From positions 47,407,265-47,471,264 of the forward strand of contig JACMZG010001908.1 in NCBI GenBank assembly GCA_018340805.1: 64,000 nucleotides of DNA, written 5' to 3'. Below the pieces are notes generated by a model, which worked only from the letters and a program-made list of their open reading frames with translations, was not told the origin of the DNA and searched no databases. Source of the stretch: Microvelia longipes (lineage: Eukaryota; Arthropoda; Insecta; Hemiptera; Veliidae). This document shows positions 46,291 to 58,200 of the stretch, piece after piece. Numbering within the stretch: the stretch's first letter is position 1; each line of letters starts with the position of its first letter. Both the position numbers and the translations under genes were made by a program.

Positions 46291-46475
46291 ATTATATAAA
46301 TCTACAAGAATTACTAGAACAAGTCGGCAGTAAATGATCAGCTGTAAACTCAACCATCAATCCATCAGAATTTATAATCTGAAGTCCTCCATACTCTGTA
46401 TAGAAGATCTTAACAGTGTTTTCATACGACTCTTTATTATCAAATTGTTTCAATTCACCAATAAACATCAGTTTT
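46291..46475 (-). CDS. Candidate terminal exon of an unknown gene
   Basis: After an acceptor-like ACACTAACAG (pyrimidine tract weak) the frame reads KLMFIGELKQFDNKESYENT, VKIFYTEYGGLQIINSDGLM, VEFTADHLLPTCSS and NSCRFI, then stops at TAA (46291). Residue mix and codon use look like real protein. AATAAATAAATACA on the minus strand follows after about 60-75 nt. No domain recognised. The tail also resembles the end of a non-LTR element, which is the main alternative. Confidence 0.4.
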
Positions 46476-46728
46476 CTGTTAGTGTATTACCCTAATTTGC
46501 TGAGTCAACAAATTTTAAAATTTATGTTTCTATTTCCTTTGAAATAATTGTGGAAAAAATTGACTAGCAAATAGTACTGCAGCTGCTCTATGGCTGGATT
46601 TTTAAACAAGGATGTACGTATTTCAAAGAGTCTCTTCGTATTTGACGGCTTGCGAACCAACGGGACAGAATATTTTATTTATTTACCACTTCCATACGTG
46701 GTGCTCCTAAGTTATAAAATAGTTGACA

Positions 46729-47048
46729 CCATAGAGATATTTTACAAGAGGGGCTCTATGGGTTAAATTTTGAAACATCGAAAAAGTAACCTGACCACTT
46801 TTCCTTATAAATATAATGAAATAATCAGTACAAAATTACAATAACTTATATAGTAGAATATTAAAAATGCAAATCAAAACCCAAACAATGTGCGGGAAGC
46901 CGATATGAATTGATTTATTTTAACCTTAACTCACTATTTAAGGAGGTTTCAATGAGGTTACACAGGTCCCCTGAGAGCCCCAAAAAATGTTTCAGGTTTC
47001 CTAATGTATTTAGATAGGCTATGCCCGCTCTATTATACATCTCTATGG
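46729..47048 (+). mobile_element. MITE M2, copy 1
   Basis: CCATAGAGATATT at the left and ATACATCTCTATGG at the right form the TIR. The body matches 59067-59386 throughout (AACATCGAAAAA.TAACCTGACC, AGGAGGTTT.AATGAGGTT, AGATGTTTCAGG-like). Confidence 0.8.
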
Positions 47049-47050
47049 AA

Positions 47051-47125
47051 GACACAATATAATTGTGCGAGAGATTGTGTCAATTATTCATGTTTTGCAA
47101 AACTCGGTAGTATCAAATGATATTT
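47051..47125 (+). mobile_element. MITE M1, end fragment
   Basis: GACACAATATAATTGTGCGA followed by an internal jump to GATTGTGTCAATTATTCATG, TTTTGCAAAACTCGGTAG and TATC. Only the two termini remain, directly next to M2. Confidence 0.7.
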
Positions 47126-47934
47126 ATAAAATAGCAATATTCGATATCACGAAACAGAATAGTCAAGTTGGTCGAAACAGACTTGATAAGAGTTTATAAA
47201 AGTTTACAATGTTAACTTTAAACATTGTAAACTGTTTTAAACAGACCTTTAAATGATGGATCTTTAAAATTACAGTTTTTAGACAGGAAGATCGTAAGAA
47301 GTATTCAATCAAATGTTATAAATCGTTTAATGAAAGAAGGGTTTTTTCCTACTACTACAAAATAAATTATATTAAGCGTCAAAAAAATTTGTTGCTAAAA
47401 AAATTAAATGTGAAACTAGTAAGTACGGAAGGGTTGTCATTGCCTGACAGAGTATTTTACAGTGTTAGAATTTTTCTTAACACTTGTTCGTATTTTGTTA
47501 TTGTTTATTTAATTTAAATATATCTCCCTTTTATACATACCATGAGATCCTACTTAGAATTTTATTAGCTTTATATTTGGATTCCCCTGGAAGTAATAAA
47601 TTAGGCTACTCCCTCAACACACCCTTGTCTTGCAGAATGCTTGACAGAATTTATTAGGCAACGTCGACTCAACGACTTATCTACGTTTAAAGTAAGCTGT
47701 GAATGTTTCAAGCTGATCAACTGGTGATCCATAAAATTCTGTGGTAATTTTATTTGCAGATAAAATGTGGTACAACAAGTGATAAACTGTGTAAATTTTG
47801 AATTACCTAATGAGTCATTTTGGCACTGTTGACGCCATTCTTGGTAGATTTATGGTTGTGTAAAAGTATTAACATAGCCATTTCTTAGGCATTGTTTGTA
47901 CTGGAAAACTCATACACATCGACATAAAAAGTGG
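47126..47934. other. No feature recognised
   Basis: AACTTTAAACATTGTAAACTG/GTTTACAATGTTAACTTT (about 47192-47238) forms a short inverted repeat. No coding sequence supported. Confidence 0.4.
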
Positions 47935-48055
47935 TCATATAATATCATGGTATTAGACCATGATCTTAAATAAAAAGTTGTCTTATAATATGATGGTATT
48001 AGACCATGATCTTAAATAAACAGTGGTCACATAATATGATGGTATAGACCAACTA
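47935..48055. repeat. 56-bp tandem repeat, 2.2 units
   Basis: TGGTATTAGACCATGATCTT followed by AAATAAA.AGT.GTC.TATAATAT is repeated. Confidence 0.85.
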
Positions 48056-48377
48056 AAATCAAAGGATATACTGCCCTCAGTCACTACTTAACGCATAGGT
48101 TTTCTTATTTAACCATATTAACCATATTAATTTATATTAAGAGGAAAGGACATTACAGAATCATCATCAGGGTATTTATAGGTTCATTGCTCGCCAGGCC
48201 CAATGTATTTCTATAAAATACATTTATTTACAGGGATTATGTTAATGAATAAAAACAGAAGTGATTTATATAAGGTGTTCTTACTGTCCATATCACATAA
48301 AAATACAGTCCGATCTATTAATTTCCTGAAAAAAATTGAATGCTAATATGAAACCAATTATAACAAGCAAATATTGT

Positions 48378-48545
48378 TTCAGGCTCCATTTATGAAAACC
48401 ACTACTGGTCTGCGAAGTGGTATTATAGAGTGATTAGCATTTATGGTCAACTACCAAAGAGACTAAAGAACGTAATATATGAACAATCTTTTAAAAAGAA
48501 TCTCAAGTAATTCCTGATTGAATCGTACAAATGAAAAATGCAATT
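48378..48545 (+). pseudogene. Possible C-terminal remnant of a non-LTR retrotransposon ORF2
   Basis: The frame reads SIYENHYWSAKWYYRVISIY, GQLPKRLKNVIYEQSFKKNL, K, stop, FLIESYK. The pattern LP..(I/L)K...SFK..LK.FLI is common at the C-terminus of jockey/CR1-type ORF2 proteins (known). This is only about 50 codons and has an internal stop. Confidence is limited by length. Confidence 0.4.
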
Positions 48546-48779
48546 GGTAATATTTGAAATCTTTCTTTTGATTCTAATAGGATAGCGTCACGAAGACTTA
48601 TCAAACTTGTTAATTTAAGGAGAAAATTACTTTATATCCTGTTAAAATACCTCCTTAACATTAAATGTGTCTAAGCCATCATCACAGCACAGGAGATTTG
48701 ATGTCATAAAGGTGGAGGTTTCATTCTTATGTTTAATTGTTTACAAAAGTATACAGTTTTCTATTTCTAAATCTATCGG

Positions 48780-48890
48780 CATTTATCAGGTTTGCATCTT
48801 TGCTTTACAGGCGCTTCATCTGACATCTTAATTTCTTCACCTAGTTGGTCACCCTGCTCTTTTACATCTTTATTTAGATTTTGTTAGTTT
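48780..48890 (-). pseudogene. Short coding-like fragment (charged, coiled-coil-like)
   Basis: QNLNKDVKEQGDQLGEEIKM then SDEAPVKQRCKPDKCR and a stop. Highly charged, and unlike surrounding AT-rich noise. It may belong to the same decayed gene or element as 49022-49350. Confidence 0.3.
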
Positions 48891-49021
48891 CCTATTGAAA
48901 TCAGCAACCCTGATTTTTAAAATAACCTGTTGCTCAATCACCTGTTGATCTTACCTGGCAAGCGTTTTGCACAGTGAGTAATTGCAATCTATATTTTTCA
49001 AGTTTTTTAATCATTTTATAT

Positions 49022-49350
49022 TTAATTATGTGTTTTCATCCCCAATAATGTTGTCTCGATCTGTCTTGCCTCAAGATTCATGGATTGGCTGGAGTTCTCC
49101 AGAACACCGATAAGCTTAACATCACATGGTGTTGAATCATCGTAACAGGGATCTGACATGGTTTTCTGTCATCCCTTTTCATCAAGCCAATTAGGCTAAT
49201 TATTCATCGAGGGCGCCTTTATTCAGCTTTTTGCGAGCAAATTGTGGCTGCCAGAACCATGCAACCCATCTTTACCATCATCTAGCAGGTACCCTGCAGG
49301 TACGTTTATCTGCTTCATCGCATCATCTCTTCTGATCGGGTAGTTTTCAA
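49022..49350 (-). pseudogene. Decayed coding sequence, one frame with three stops
   Basis: A single frame covers about 110 codons: ENYPIRRDDAMKQINVPAGY, LLDDGKDGLHGSGSHNLLAK, stop-containing middle, then TMSDPCYDDSTPCDVKLIGV and LENSSQSMNLEARQIETTLL. The residue mix is protein-like and the local GC content is raised. No family recognised. A retroelement gag or a dead host gene are both possible. Confidence 0.4.
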
Positions 49351-49844
49351 CATTTTACGTGTTAGGGCAGACCTGAGAACTATACACTTTATCATGTTTA
49401 ACTTATTTTGTTTCTGGGACAGCTTAGGTTCCCAGCTTCGATTAGGTGCATACACTTTGTAAGGGCATACATTAGGTTTAATTTAAGTTTTATCTGAGGA
49501 ATAATTATAACTTTTGTAATAATTTAATGATAATGTCTATTTATCTTATTATATACTCTGAAAGTTCATAAGTGTTGTTATTATTGAGTTTTTTAGCTTA
49601 AGAGTTTAACTTTCCTTCTGCTATCCCCTAATACAGTCCTCTTTTATCTAACCAGTTTATCTCCCAGATAGTCGGTTCAGACTGAACCTATGTGATGTTT
49701 TCCGAGGCCCGAACATTAATTATTGTTTACTTCTATCAATTGTAATGTTTTAATCAATATAGAATTTTTTTAAAACGATTAGATGTAGTTGAATAGATAG
49801 ATAGATAGATGTAGTAGAGTAGTGTTACATAGCCTGAACACCTT

Positions 49845-50036
49845 CCATTATGATATCACCAAATAGACATAAAATTGCAGTAGAACTTACACAGTAGAAC
49901 GTTTAAAATACAAACAATTCTACAAACCAGAGTAATAGTGATTTAATTTAGCCTTAACTAACTCCCCAAATAAATGTTTCAAGCCTATCAATGAGATCAG
50001 ATGGGCTATGCTCCCTCTATTGATTTTTCTCTATGT
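49845..50036 (+). mobile_element. Diverged M2-like fragment
   Basis: TTAGCCTTAACTAACTCC, AAATGTTTCAAGCCTATCAA and GGGCTATGCTCCCTCTATTG resemble the 3' half of M2. Confidence 0.45.
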
Positions 50037-51604
50037 ACTCAAATTATTAAAAACAATACATTTTTTGTGATACCAGCTATGTATTGACTCGAACCGTACG
50101 CTCTGGATGTCCATTGCAGGGTTGTAATTTTTATGATTGAATAATTGTAATATTATTGTATTTTTCAAATTAAGTATTTGAAAAATGTTTAACCAGCTCA
50201 TAGATCGTCAAGTGAATTCGGAAAGGGATAATCCAGCACAACATACTGCTGCTGTTGTTAGCTGTATTTACTTCTTTCCCAGTCACGTTAGAGTCAACAG
50301 AATATGGGAAACAGAAATATGGGTAAACAGAAATATGGGTTATCTCAGTACCTTAAGTTAGAATTGATTTAGGTTTGTTATGCTTAACATCAGTGCTACA
50401 GAGTAAAATAATGTTCAGCTTGTTATAACTTTGGTTAAGGTACTCTTGACAATCAATTTTTAGATTTTTTTACATGTTTGATGGCTTATCAAAATATGTT
50501 GTCTTGAGTAAAAGTGTTAACATTTCGGGTAGCAGAACTAGAAGTATTCTTTTAGTTCCTAGTTTCAAATTTAATACAACGAAAGAAATGCGTGCCACAG
50601 ACAAACAGACACACACACACAAATAGCATAATGAAAACTTGTGAGTACGTCTTGAAAAATCATGAAACGGATTATTTTGAAATTTTCAATTTTTCGGATA
50701 CACAGAAATCTTTTTCTACAAACTATAAACAGAGGTGAGGTAAAGCAAAATAAAATACAATTAGTATTTTTACGATTAAAAAATAAAACGTATTATTTAA
50801 GATTTTCTATATTTTCTATGATTTTTTTAATAATATTATTTACAAAATGTTTATCTCAATAAATAAATAAATTAGATGTATATATACATTAAATAAATAA
50901 GTATGAAAGTATAAATGAGCATTAAATTTCCTCTAAATATATAATTGCATTTATGACGCACGTATCAATTGTTAAGAATAAAAACAGTTCACCTTGGAAG
51001 TTGAAAAGCTAGCTTCATTACACTTTATGCTTGAAATTGGATTAAAATGGCTTTTCGGCTATATATGAATAGATTTTATAAGCATAAATGTGTATAATCA
51101 TCTTAAAATAAAAAACAAATAATAATAAAGATTAAATAAATTAATTTTGATTACACTTGCATTATATCACGGTAATGTTTGCAGCATAATAGATTACTTT
51201 GACTAAATCGAAAGTTATTGAACCTACCTCGACAGTAAATTTCAAATAAATCATCTTATTTCAACAATTTAATAGCTTTGAAGTCAAATTCTTTTAGTAT
51301 ACTGTATATTATAATATAATATATACTAATTCGTATAATATATAATAATATCTATATACTTATATATAATTTGTTAACAGAGAATTAGTTCAATTTTAAT
51401 ATCGGCAGGAATATACAACAACCGTGCCACAACAGCGTCGACGCCGTGCCACACTTGTTTTGTATCTGAATGAAACTTGGCCCAAAAATCGATCGTAAAA
51501 AATCGTCTTCATTAACCATAATATAACTTTAAAATTTAAAAATTCACATAAGCTCAAAAATAATGTGATCTAATACTTCTATTTATGTTAAACTCCTAAA
51601 CGAA
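50037..51604. other. No gene recognised
   Basis: A CA run at about 50611 with a sequence similar to part of element X. TA-rich repeats at 51300-51370. The frame at 50662-50862 is low complexity. Confidence 0.4.
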
Positions 51605-51722
51605 GTCAAATTTTATTATTTGCAATAATTCTGATTTTATCATTTGACATAAAGAACTTAATGTAAGCAAATCAGGGTTTTCAAATACTAAATTTGGAAA
51701 TTTGCTTACATCGAGGCTGTAT
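51605..51722 (+). repeat. Dispersed repeat R1, copy 2
   Basis: Diverged second copy of the repeat at 480-596, in the same orientation, just beyond the 3' UTR of gene B. Confidence 0.5.
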
Positions 51723-52128
51723 ACCCCACTTATTTCACTTTAAACCATAATTTTGTTGAATTTTTTTAAATAATTATGACGTTGAAACAAGATGTACTTT
51801 TATTTATTTTACAAATAAATTAAAATTGTAGTTTCGATTTAAGTTATAGAAATAATAACATTACTTATCTCTAAGTAATTTTAGTAACAACTCAAAACTG
51901 ACTCTTTACTGCCAAAACTTAAAATTAGTTTCAGTAGACTTAACTACCGTTAATGCAACGAAATGCCTCAAAAACTATTAGGATTAAAAATAAATTTCAT
52001 TCAGTTCCGAATTTGTGGAATAGATACTTTTTTAAAGCCTTTAGATAGTAGCTTTACATTGCAGTCTTAGATAAGGTTTCTTTGGTTGAGAGATGTGATA
52101 ATAAATAATTTCATTTTCGGAAATTAGT

Positions 52129-52282
52129 TTAAACTAATGTAAATGATCTGGATCCTTGCTGGAGAACTAGTTTTGTTGGACAAACTGGACATTCAGCTCC
52201 TGCTGTTCCGTTGACAAACGCAGTTCTGTAAGAGTCTATCCTAGCATCACGGCCGAAAAATTTAGATGCAGCTTTCAGGCTC
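52129..52282 (-). CDS. Gene B exon 3 (C-terminal Cys-pair exon)
   Basis: A strong pyrimidine tract and acceptor (TTTTGTTTTTTCAG|G) precede a phase-2 frame: W-SLKAASKFFGRDARIDSYR, then TAFVNGTAGAECPVCP and a basic tail ending in TAA at 52131-52129. The Y..AF..G..G..C spacing matches gene A exon 3. It has no ATG and is short, so it shows up only by phase and motif matching. An AATAAA candidate lies at about 51803-51798 on the minus strand. Confidence 0.82.
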
Positions 52283-55200
52283 CTGAAAAAACAAAATAAA
52301 CAAATTAATACGTATTCTTTATAACTAAAATTCTTGAGTTAAAAAATATTGAAAAAACAGCTGCAAAACATTTAAGAGAATATTTAATTGATTATTTGTC
52401 ATAATATTTTTAATTTTCCTCATTCATTTTATTACCATTTTCCAAAATTGTAATAAATAATAGAAACAGTATTGTGTTTGCAAAACACAATAACTTGTGA
52501 TTAAACCGGATTTAAAATCGGTTTCGGTTTTAAATCCGAAACCGGTATGTAACCGGAATCATTCATTTCAAGTATTTTAAAACTTCCTGAGTAGTTTTCA
52601 CAAATTCGTCTGTCTGTATATGCGTGTGTTTGTGTGTCTATTAGCATCGTAGCTCCCAGTGTACCGCAACACTTCATATAGTAAATGCGTCCGTTTCATT
52701 CCCAGCGGTCACCTATCGAGACACTTACCATGCTCGATGTTGCTCACTTTTTTGTTCCAAAAAAATCATGGATATACTTGTTGTATTATTATATATTTAA
52801 ACGAAACTTATTTATTGCTTAAAGGTATTCACTTGCACTGAACTAAATTGTATTATTTTTTGATTTTTTTACAATTTTTTTAAAAACGTATACAAGTCAA
52901 TTAATTACATTTTTATTAACGCTTATTATGAGATGAAACTTTGCACACATTTTGGTCGTATACATAACTACATTCGTGCCAAATCTCATATTAACCATAA
53001 CATATTTCCGCGTTTAATGATTTTTCGAAATCTTTGCTGTCATTTAAGTAAATAAATCTAATAAATAAATTTTGCGGGTTAATGAAGTAATAAACAATTT
53101 TTTTTGGATAGCACAACTGCACTTATAGACTGATTTTTTTACAAAGTTTCAACTCTTTAGCATAATGATAACACAAACAGACAAACAATTTTGTAAAAAC
53201 TAATAACTTACTTAGTAGACTTTAAAAACACTAATATACTATACTTTTCCTGCATATCTACGGTCTAAAAGAGGAAAAGTAAAAATATCTTATAGAATAG
53301 AAGCTAAGTTTACATTTAAATTTTTTTTATTAACTTTAGTATTCTCTTAAAATTTATCTTCTATAGATATAGCCAGAAGACAATTTTGTTTTGATAATTT
53401 GATACTGCAGTCCTTAGCAATATTAAATACTTAATTGCTATTCAAGAATGAGATAAAAATAAGTATTTCTATAAATAAAAGATAAAGGACTGATATTAAA
53501 TATATTTTTTAAAAGATTTTTATAATAAGTTTAATTTTTACTTTGAATTTCGCTAGTAAATATAATTATTATTCTTCTAAAATGTATGCTAAACAGAAAT
53601 AAATTTATTAAAAAACAAGCTGCCAACCATGGAATAAGGCTTCCCTATCTACAGCCAATAAAGACAAGGATTCCATAATTTTAAGATAATAAAAAGTGAT
53701 AAAAGCGTATCATTGGCCAGAATGTTAGCGTGTTTACAAAAAGCGTGATCATTTATTCATGCATTTATTTCGAAAAAGTGTAAGCCATAGATGTAGTATG
53801 CTTCTTTGTATTCTCAGAATAATACTAATGTAGAAGGAGCACAGCACCGTAATCACAATGTAATTCCACTGATAACACGAAAGCCGGTTGACTGGTGGTC
53901 TTAAGTAAGGGTACCACCCTAACAAAACACTATTTTATAAATATGTCATAAATATCCACTAATGAAAAAAGATCGTTTGAAACAAATATAATAACTTACA
54001 ATACTTGCTGAGTATTTAATAAAATCGGTCCTAGGTAGTAAAAGGGTAAGCGGTGTACGGGAATCTACATTTAGTTGACGAGGACTATTTTTAACATAAT
54101 TTTGATTAAACATGTTAAAATGTAATTTAAAATGCTTAAAAGTTGTAATGCACCGATATTTATATTAGTATTTTATAAAAAAACTATCATTAATGCATAA
54201 TAGAACATAATTTAGCATAATTTAGCAACCGGAAGTATTGCCAACTATCAGGGTGGTAGCATTACTTAACCAGTGAAACGGCTTTGTTGTTATTAGTTAT
54301 GCTCCTTCTATATAACTTTAAAACAACTTTAAAACATCATTAAAAAGACATTTTGTAAAAACATATTTTTATTTATGATTTTTGAAAAAGTTTTAATTGG
54401 CTCCATTTTGAATCAACCCCAAAATTTAATCAGTTTTCCTCTCATAGGATTTGATATTTGAGCCAAATTTCATTAAAATTAGATCAGCCGTATATGCTGC
54501 AGCGTGTTGGTACAAAGAGTCCCTCTGTATATGATAAGAAGTATACTAAGATTTACTTCAATACCACTAGTCACTAATATTTATTTATTTATTGCAACAA
54601 CGAGCTTTAAAGCTCAATAACAAGATTTTATTAATATAACATAAGTTATTATTATTGACTAATAATATTATTAGTGACCCATTAAACAGCATCAAACGAG
54701 GTCAGTGCCTGGATGGATGACCGCTAGAAACGAAGCCTTTTTTAAAAGCGAAGCAAGTCCGAAGACGTACTGCAGTCTAAATTTGGTGATATCCATATTC
54801 TGAGGACGATCTAAGCGAGTCCGAAGTAGGGAGGATGAACATAGCAAATACGAGATGTAATGAGAAAAAGTTCCGAGGTACTCCAAACCCGTTTTTTTTA
54901 TTTAAACGTTTCTTCTAATTTATAATGTCATATCTGAGAAGCTCACAAAAATAATATTAATAAAAATGAGAGCATAAAGAATAGACTTGAAAAGAAAATA
55001 AGGCCTGAAAGATAGCTTTACTATGATTTCAATGTCATGAGAATTACTCATCAATCATTTTTAACGATTTCATAAAAGAAGACGTTCTTCACTCAGCGAT
55101 TTGTCATAAAAAATGAAATAAGAGAACGTTTTTTTCGAAAAAAAGGCTACATCCTCTGCCCTTAATTCTTATAAATTTCCCTTTTTTCAGAAAAGAAACC

Positions 55201-58200
55201 TTTGTTTTCATTATCCTGTCACTTTCATTTTTCATTTTCATTATATTCAATAAAGAGTTTTTAAGTGAAAACTGGACCGGAATATCTTTTATTATTTTTA
55301 ATATTCTGTTAACGAATGTAAATTACAATGTACATGCAATGAATATTATTCTTTTGTTGACTATATGTTTAAAAAGAAAATTGTGATATTTGTATAAATA
55401 CATGACATGAAAGTTTGTCGGCTTATTGAAAGAAGAACGCTATAGGATGAAAAAGAACAACAGGAATATTAACATATGAATGTTTTTAGTAAACGCAGTT
55501 GACATTTATAACTGTAAATAATAAGATTTGTCCCGGACATTTTATATCTTGATTTAAAAGTCAAAAGTACAATACTACTTACAGTGAAATATATAGCATT
55601 ATTAGAATAATTGTCTCTGTTAAGTATTGTAATCTCTCATTCATGAATTAATGATTTACTTGAGGTTTCTCTCTATATTTATTTTTTTAATTTTTTTTTT
55701 ATTTATTAGCAAAAAAAATATAGTGTACAATAACAAACTATTATGATGAGCTTTAGTTTTAATCTAGCCTAGCTGAGCTTGTACCATGTTAGCGAAGTAT
55801 GTATGTATGTCGTACCTATATTATATCATACATACATATATGTATATGTATGAGATTTTGTTCTTGAACGTTTCAGTGAAACTTTCGAAGGTTTTTTCGA
55901 ATTTTAATAAAACTAGGTTCAACAAATTGACCTTATTATTGTTGCTATTGATATTGTTTGTGACATGTTTATAACGTCATTAGCCTACAATGATTACTTT
56001 GCGAATTTTTTAATATTCGCGTAACCTCGAAAAGTTGTGGGATCTAGCCGAAATTTAATACGCATATTCTACTTTGAACTCTTAACAATTTAGAATTTTA
56101 TTGTCTTACGCATTAAATGTTATGTAAACATATCACAATCTTTGACTCATAAATTTAGAAGTTCGGATTTCCAGTGTGCAAAAACACTGGTGTTACAAAA
56201 CTACCATATAGAAGATGCTGGACTATTAGGAAGCTGAAAATTGCAAAGCGACTCATATGGCCTAGATACGACCGCTGATGGCCCTAGAGGCCAAGACGCG
56301 AAGCGCTGAGACCGCGGCCAATAGGCCCAAATCCTCTTTTTTGTTTTTTATTTGCATATGAATGGTTAAATTTAGGACTAAGAACTTTAAATTTGTTAGT
56401 ATAATATAAATAATATAGTATATTATAGTATATAATATTATAGTATTTGTAGTATAATATAAATAAGTTTTTTGAACTGATCAGAATTTGGATAAATTAG
56501 TATAAAAAGAAATTATAGATAAACATATTCTTTAATATTGTCCTTAAACTAAGAAAAACAAATAATAAAATTAAGTTAATTATATGAGTTAAAAAAAAAT
56601 ATGAAAAAGTTTGAAAATAAGTTTTGTTTAAATATACAAATTTAAGAAGTTGTATCACATAGAGCTTGAAATTAGGTAAAGTAAAATTTGTGATACATAC
56701 AACGAAAATATTATAATACACAAAAGAGCAAATATACATTTAAATCATTCTACCCCCTTCTCCCCGATATAAATAATAATATAAGTGCGAAGTGTCTTCT
56801 GCTAATTATGTATCAACCCTTGAAACATAACATGATACATATTCCTCTAGAGTATAATCAATTAAAGCAAAGGATGATAATAACTAATATACATAGATTT
56901 TGCATCTCATAATTTAACATAATAAATAATGTATTGTTGGGAATATATTTATGTATCATCATACACTGTTAGCCAAAATGTACATGTATTTTTACAGTAC
57001 TTTTCGTGTTTATTTCAAGTGATTTCTCTTTAGTATCAGTTTTAAATTGTATAGAACTCATACATTTTTAAAAAATAGGAAATAAACTATGCGCTTTAAT
57101 TGTTTAGTTTTAACCTCATAATTTATTTCCTATATTTTTAAGTGCTTATTTTATATGTGGATGTTCAATAGACGGTTTTTATGTGCTGTCTGTCTTAGTG
57201 TGTCAGTGTCTCGCATAACTCCCGCTGTATTTATGCTAGAGAGTTAAAACTTGGCACAAAAATCATACTTATTCCCGGAAGATAATATATTTTAGACTAC
57301 TATATTATATTTTGCTGAGTCGTCAATAGTTTAAACAAAAATTAATAATCGAAAATTTGACCGTTCGAGTTTACATTGGATAAAAATATACATCTATAGG
57401 TGAGCAATCGATTCACGAAATTTCATTTTGATATTGGCAGTTTTTTTAAAAATATTGACTTACATTATAAAATTTAACGGCCAGAAAATGTTTACTTTCT
57501 TACTGCTTTTCAATGTTCGACATATCGTCGGATTGCGAAACATATTTACTCTTAACTTTTAATGAACAAGTTTGTTTACATTGGTCAAAATTATGACCTT
57601 ATACCGTATAAAATTAAAATGATTAAATCATGTGATACATTGATAGAATATAGAGCTAATATTATTATCATGAACTAAACGATAAAGGTTTAAATTGTCT
57701 CTCAATTTCCAAGGATTTTTTAATGGAAATGCGCATGTTTTGCCATAGATTGTTCATAGATTGTTCATAGATTGTTCATAGATTGTTCATAGATTGTTGT
57801 TGTTCAAAGCCATTCGCACGCTTGGGCATAGTTCAGTATTGATTATAATACTGCACAACATATATGCAATTATAAAAATCTCAATTTAGGCTAATCTAAA
57901 AACCGGGTACCTAGGAACTTTTCCTCACCACAAATTTGGATTCACTGCGCTCATCCTTACAACTTTGTATTCGCTTTGCTCGCCCTCAAGGTCGCTAAAT
58001 TTATACTGCATCACGTCTTCGGGCTCGCTTTCCTCGTCCTCAGATTGTGAATACAGGTATTTTATTCCCAGCGGTCATCCATCCAGGCACTGACCTCATA
58101 TCATCCACAAAAACCCATTAAATATACTTTCCGCATGGAACTTGGCACATATGTTTGCCTTATATATATAACGACATAACTACGTAAATATTGTCTTATA

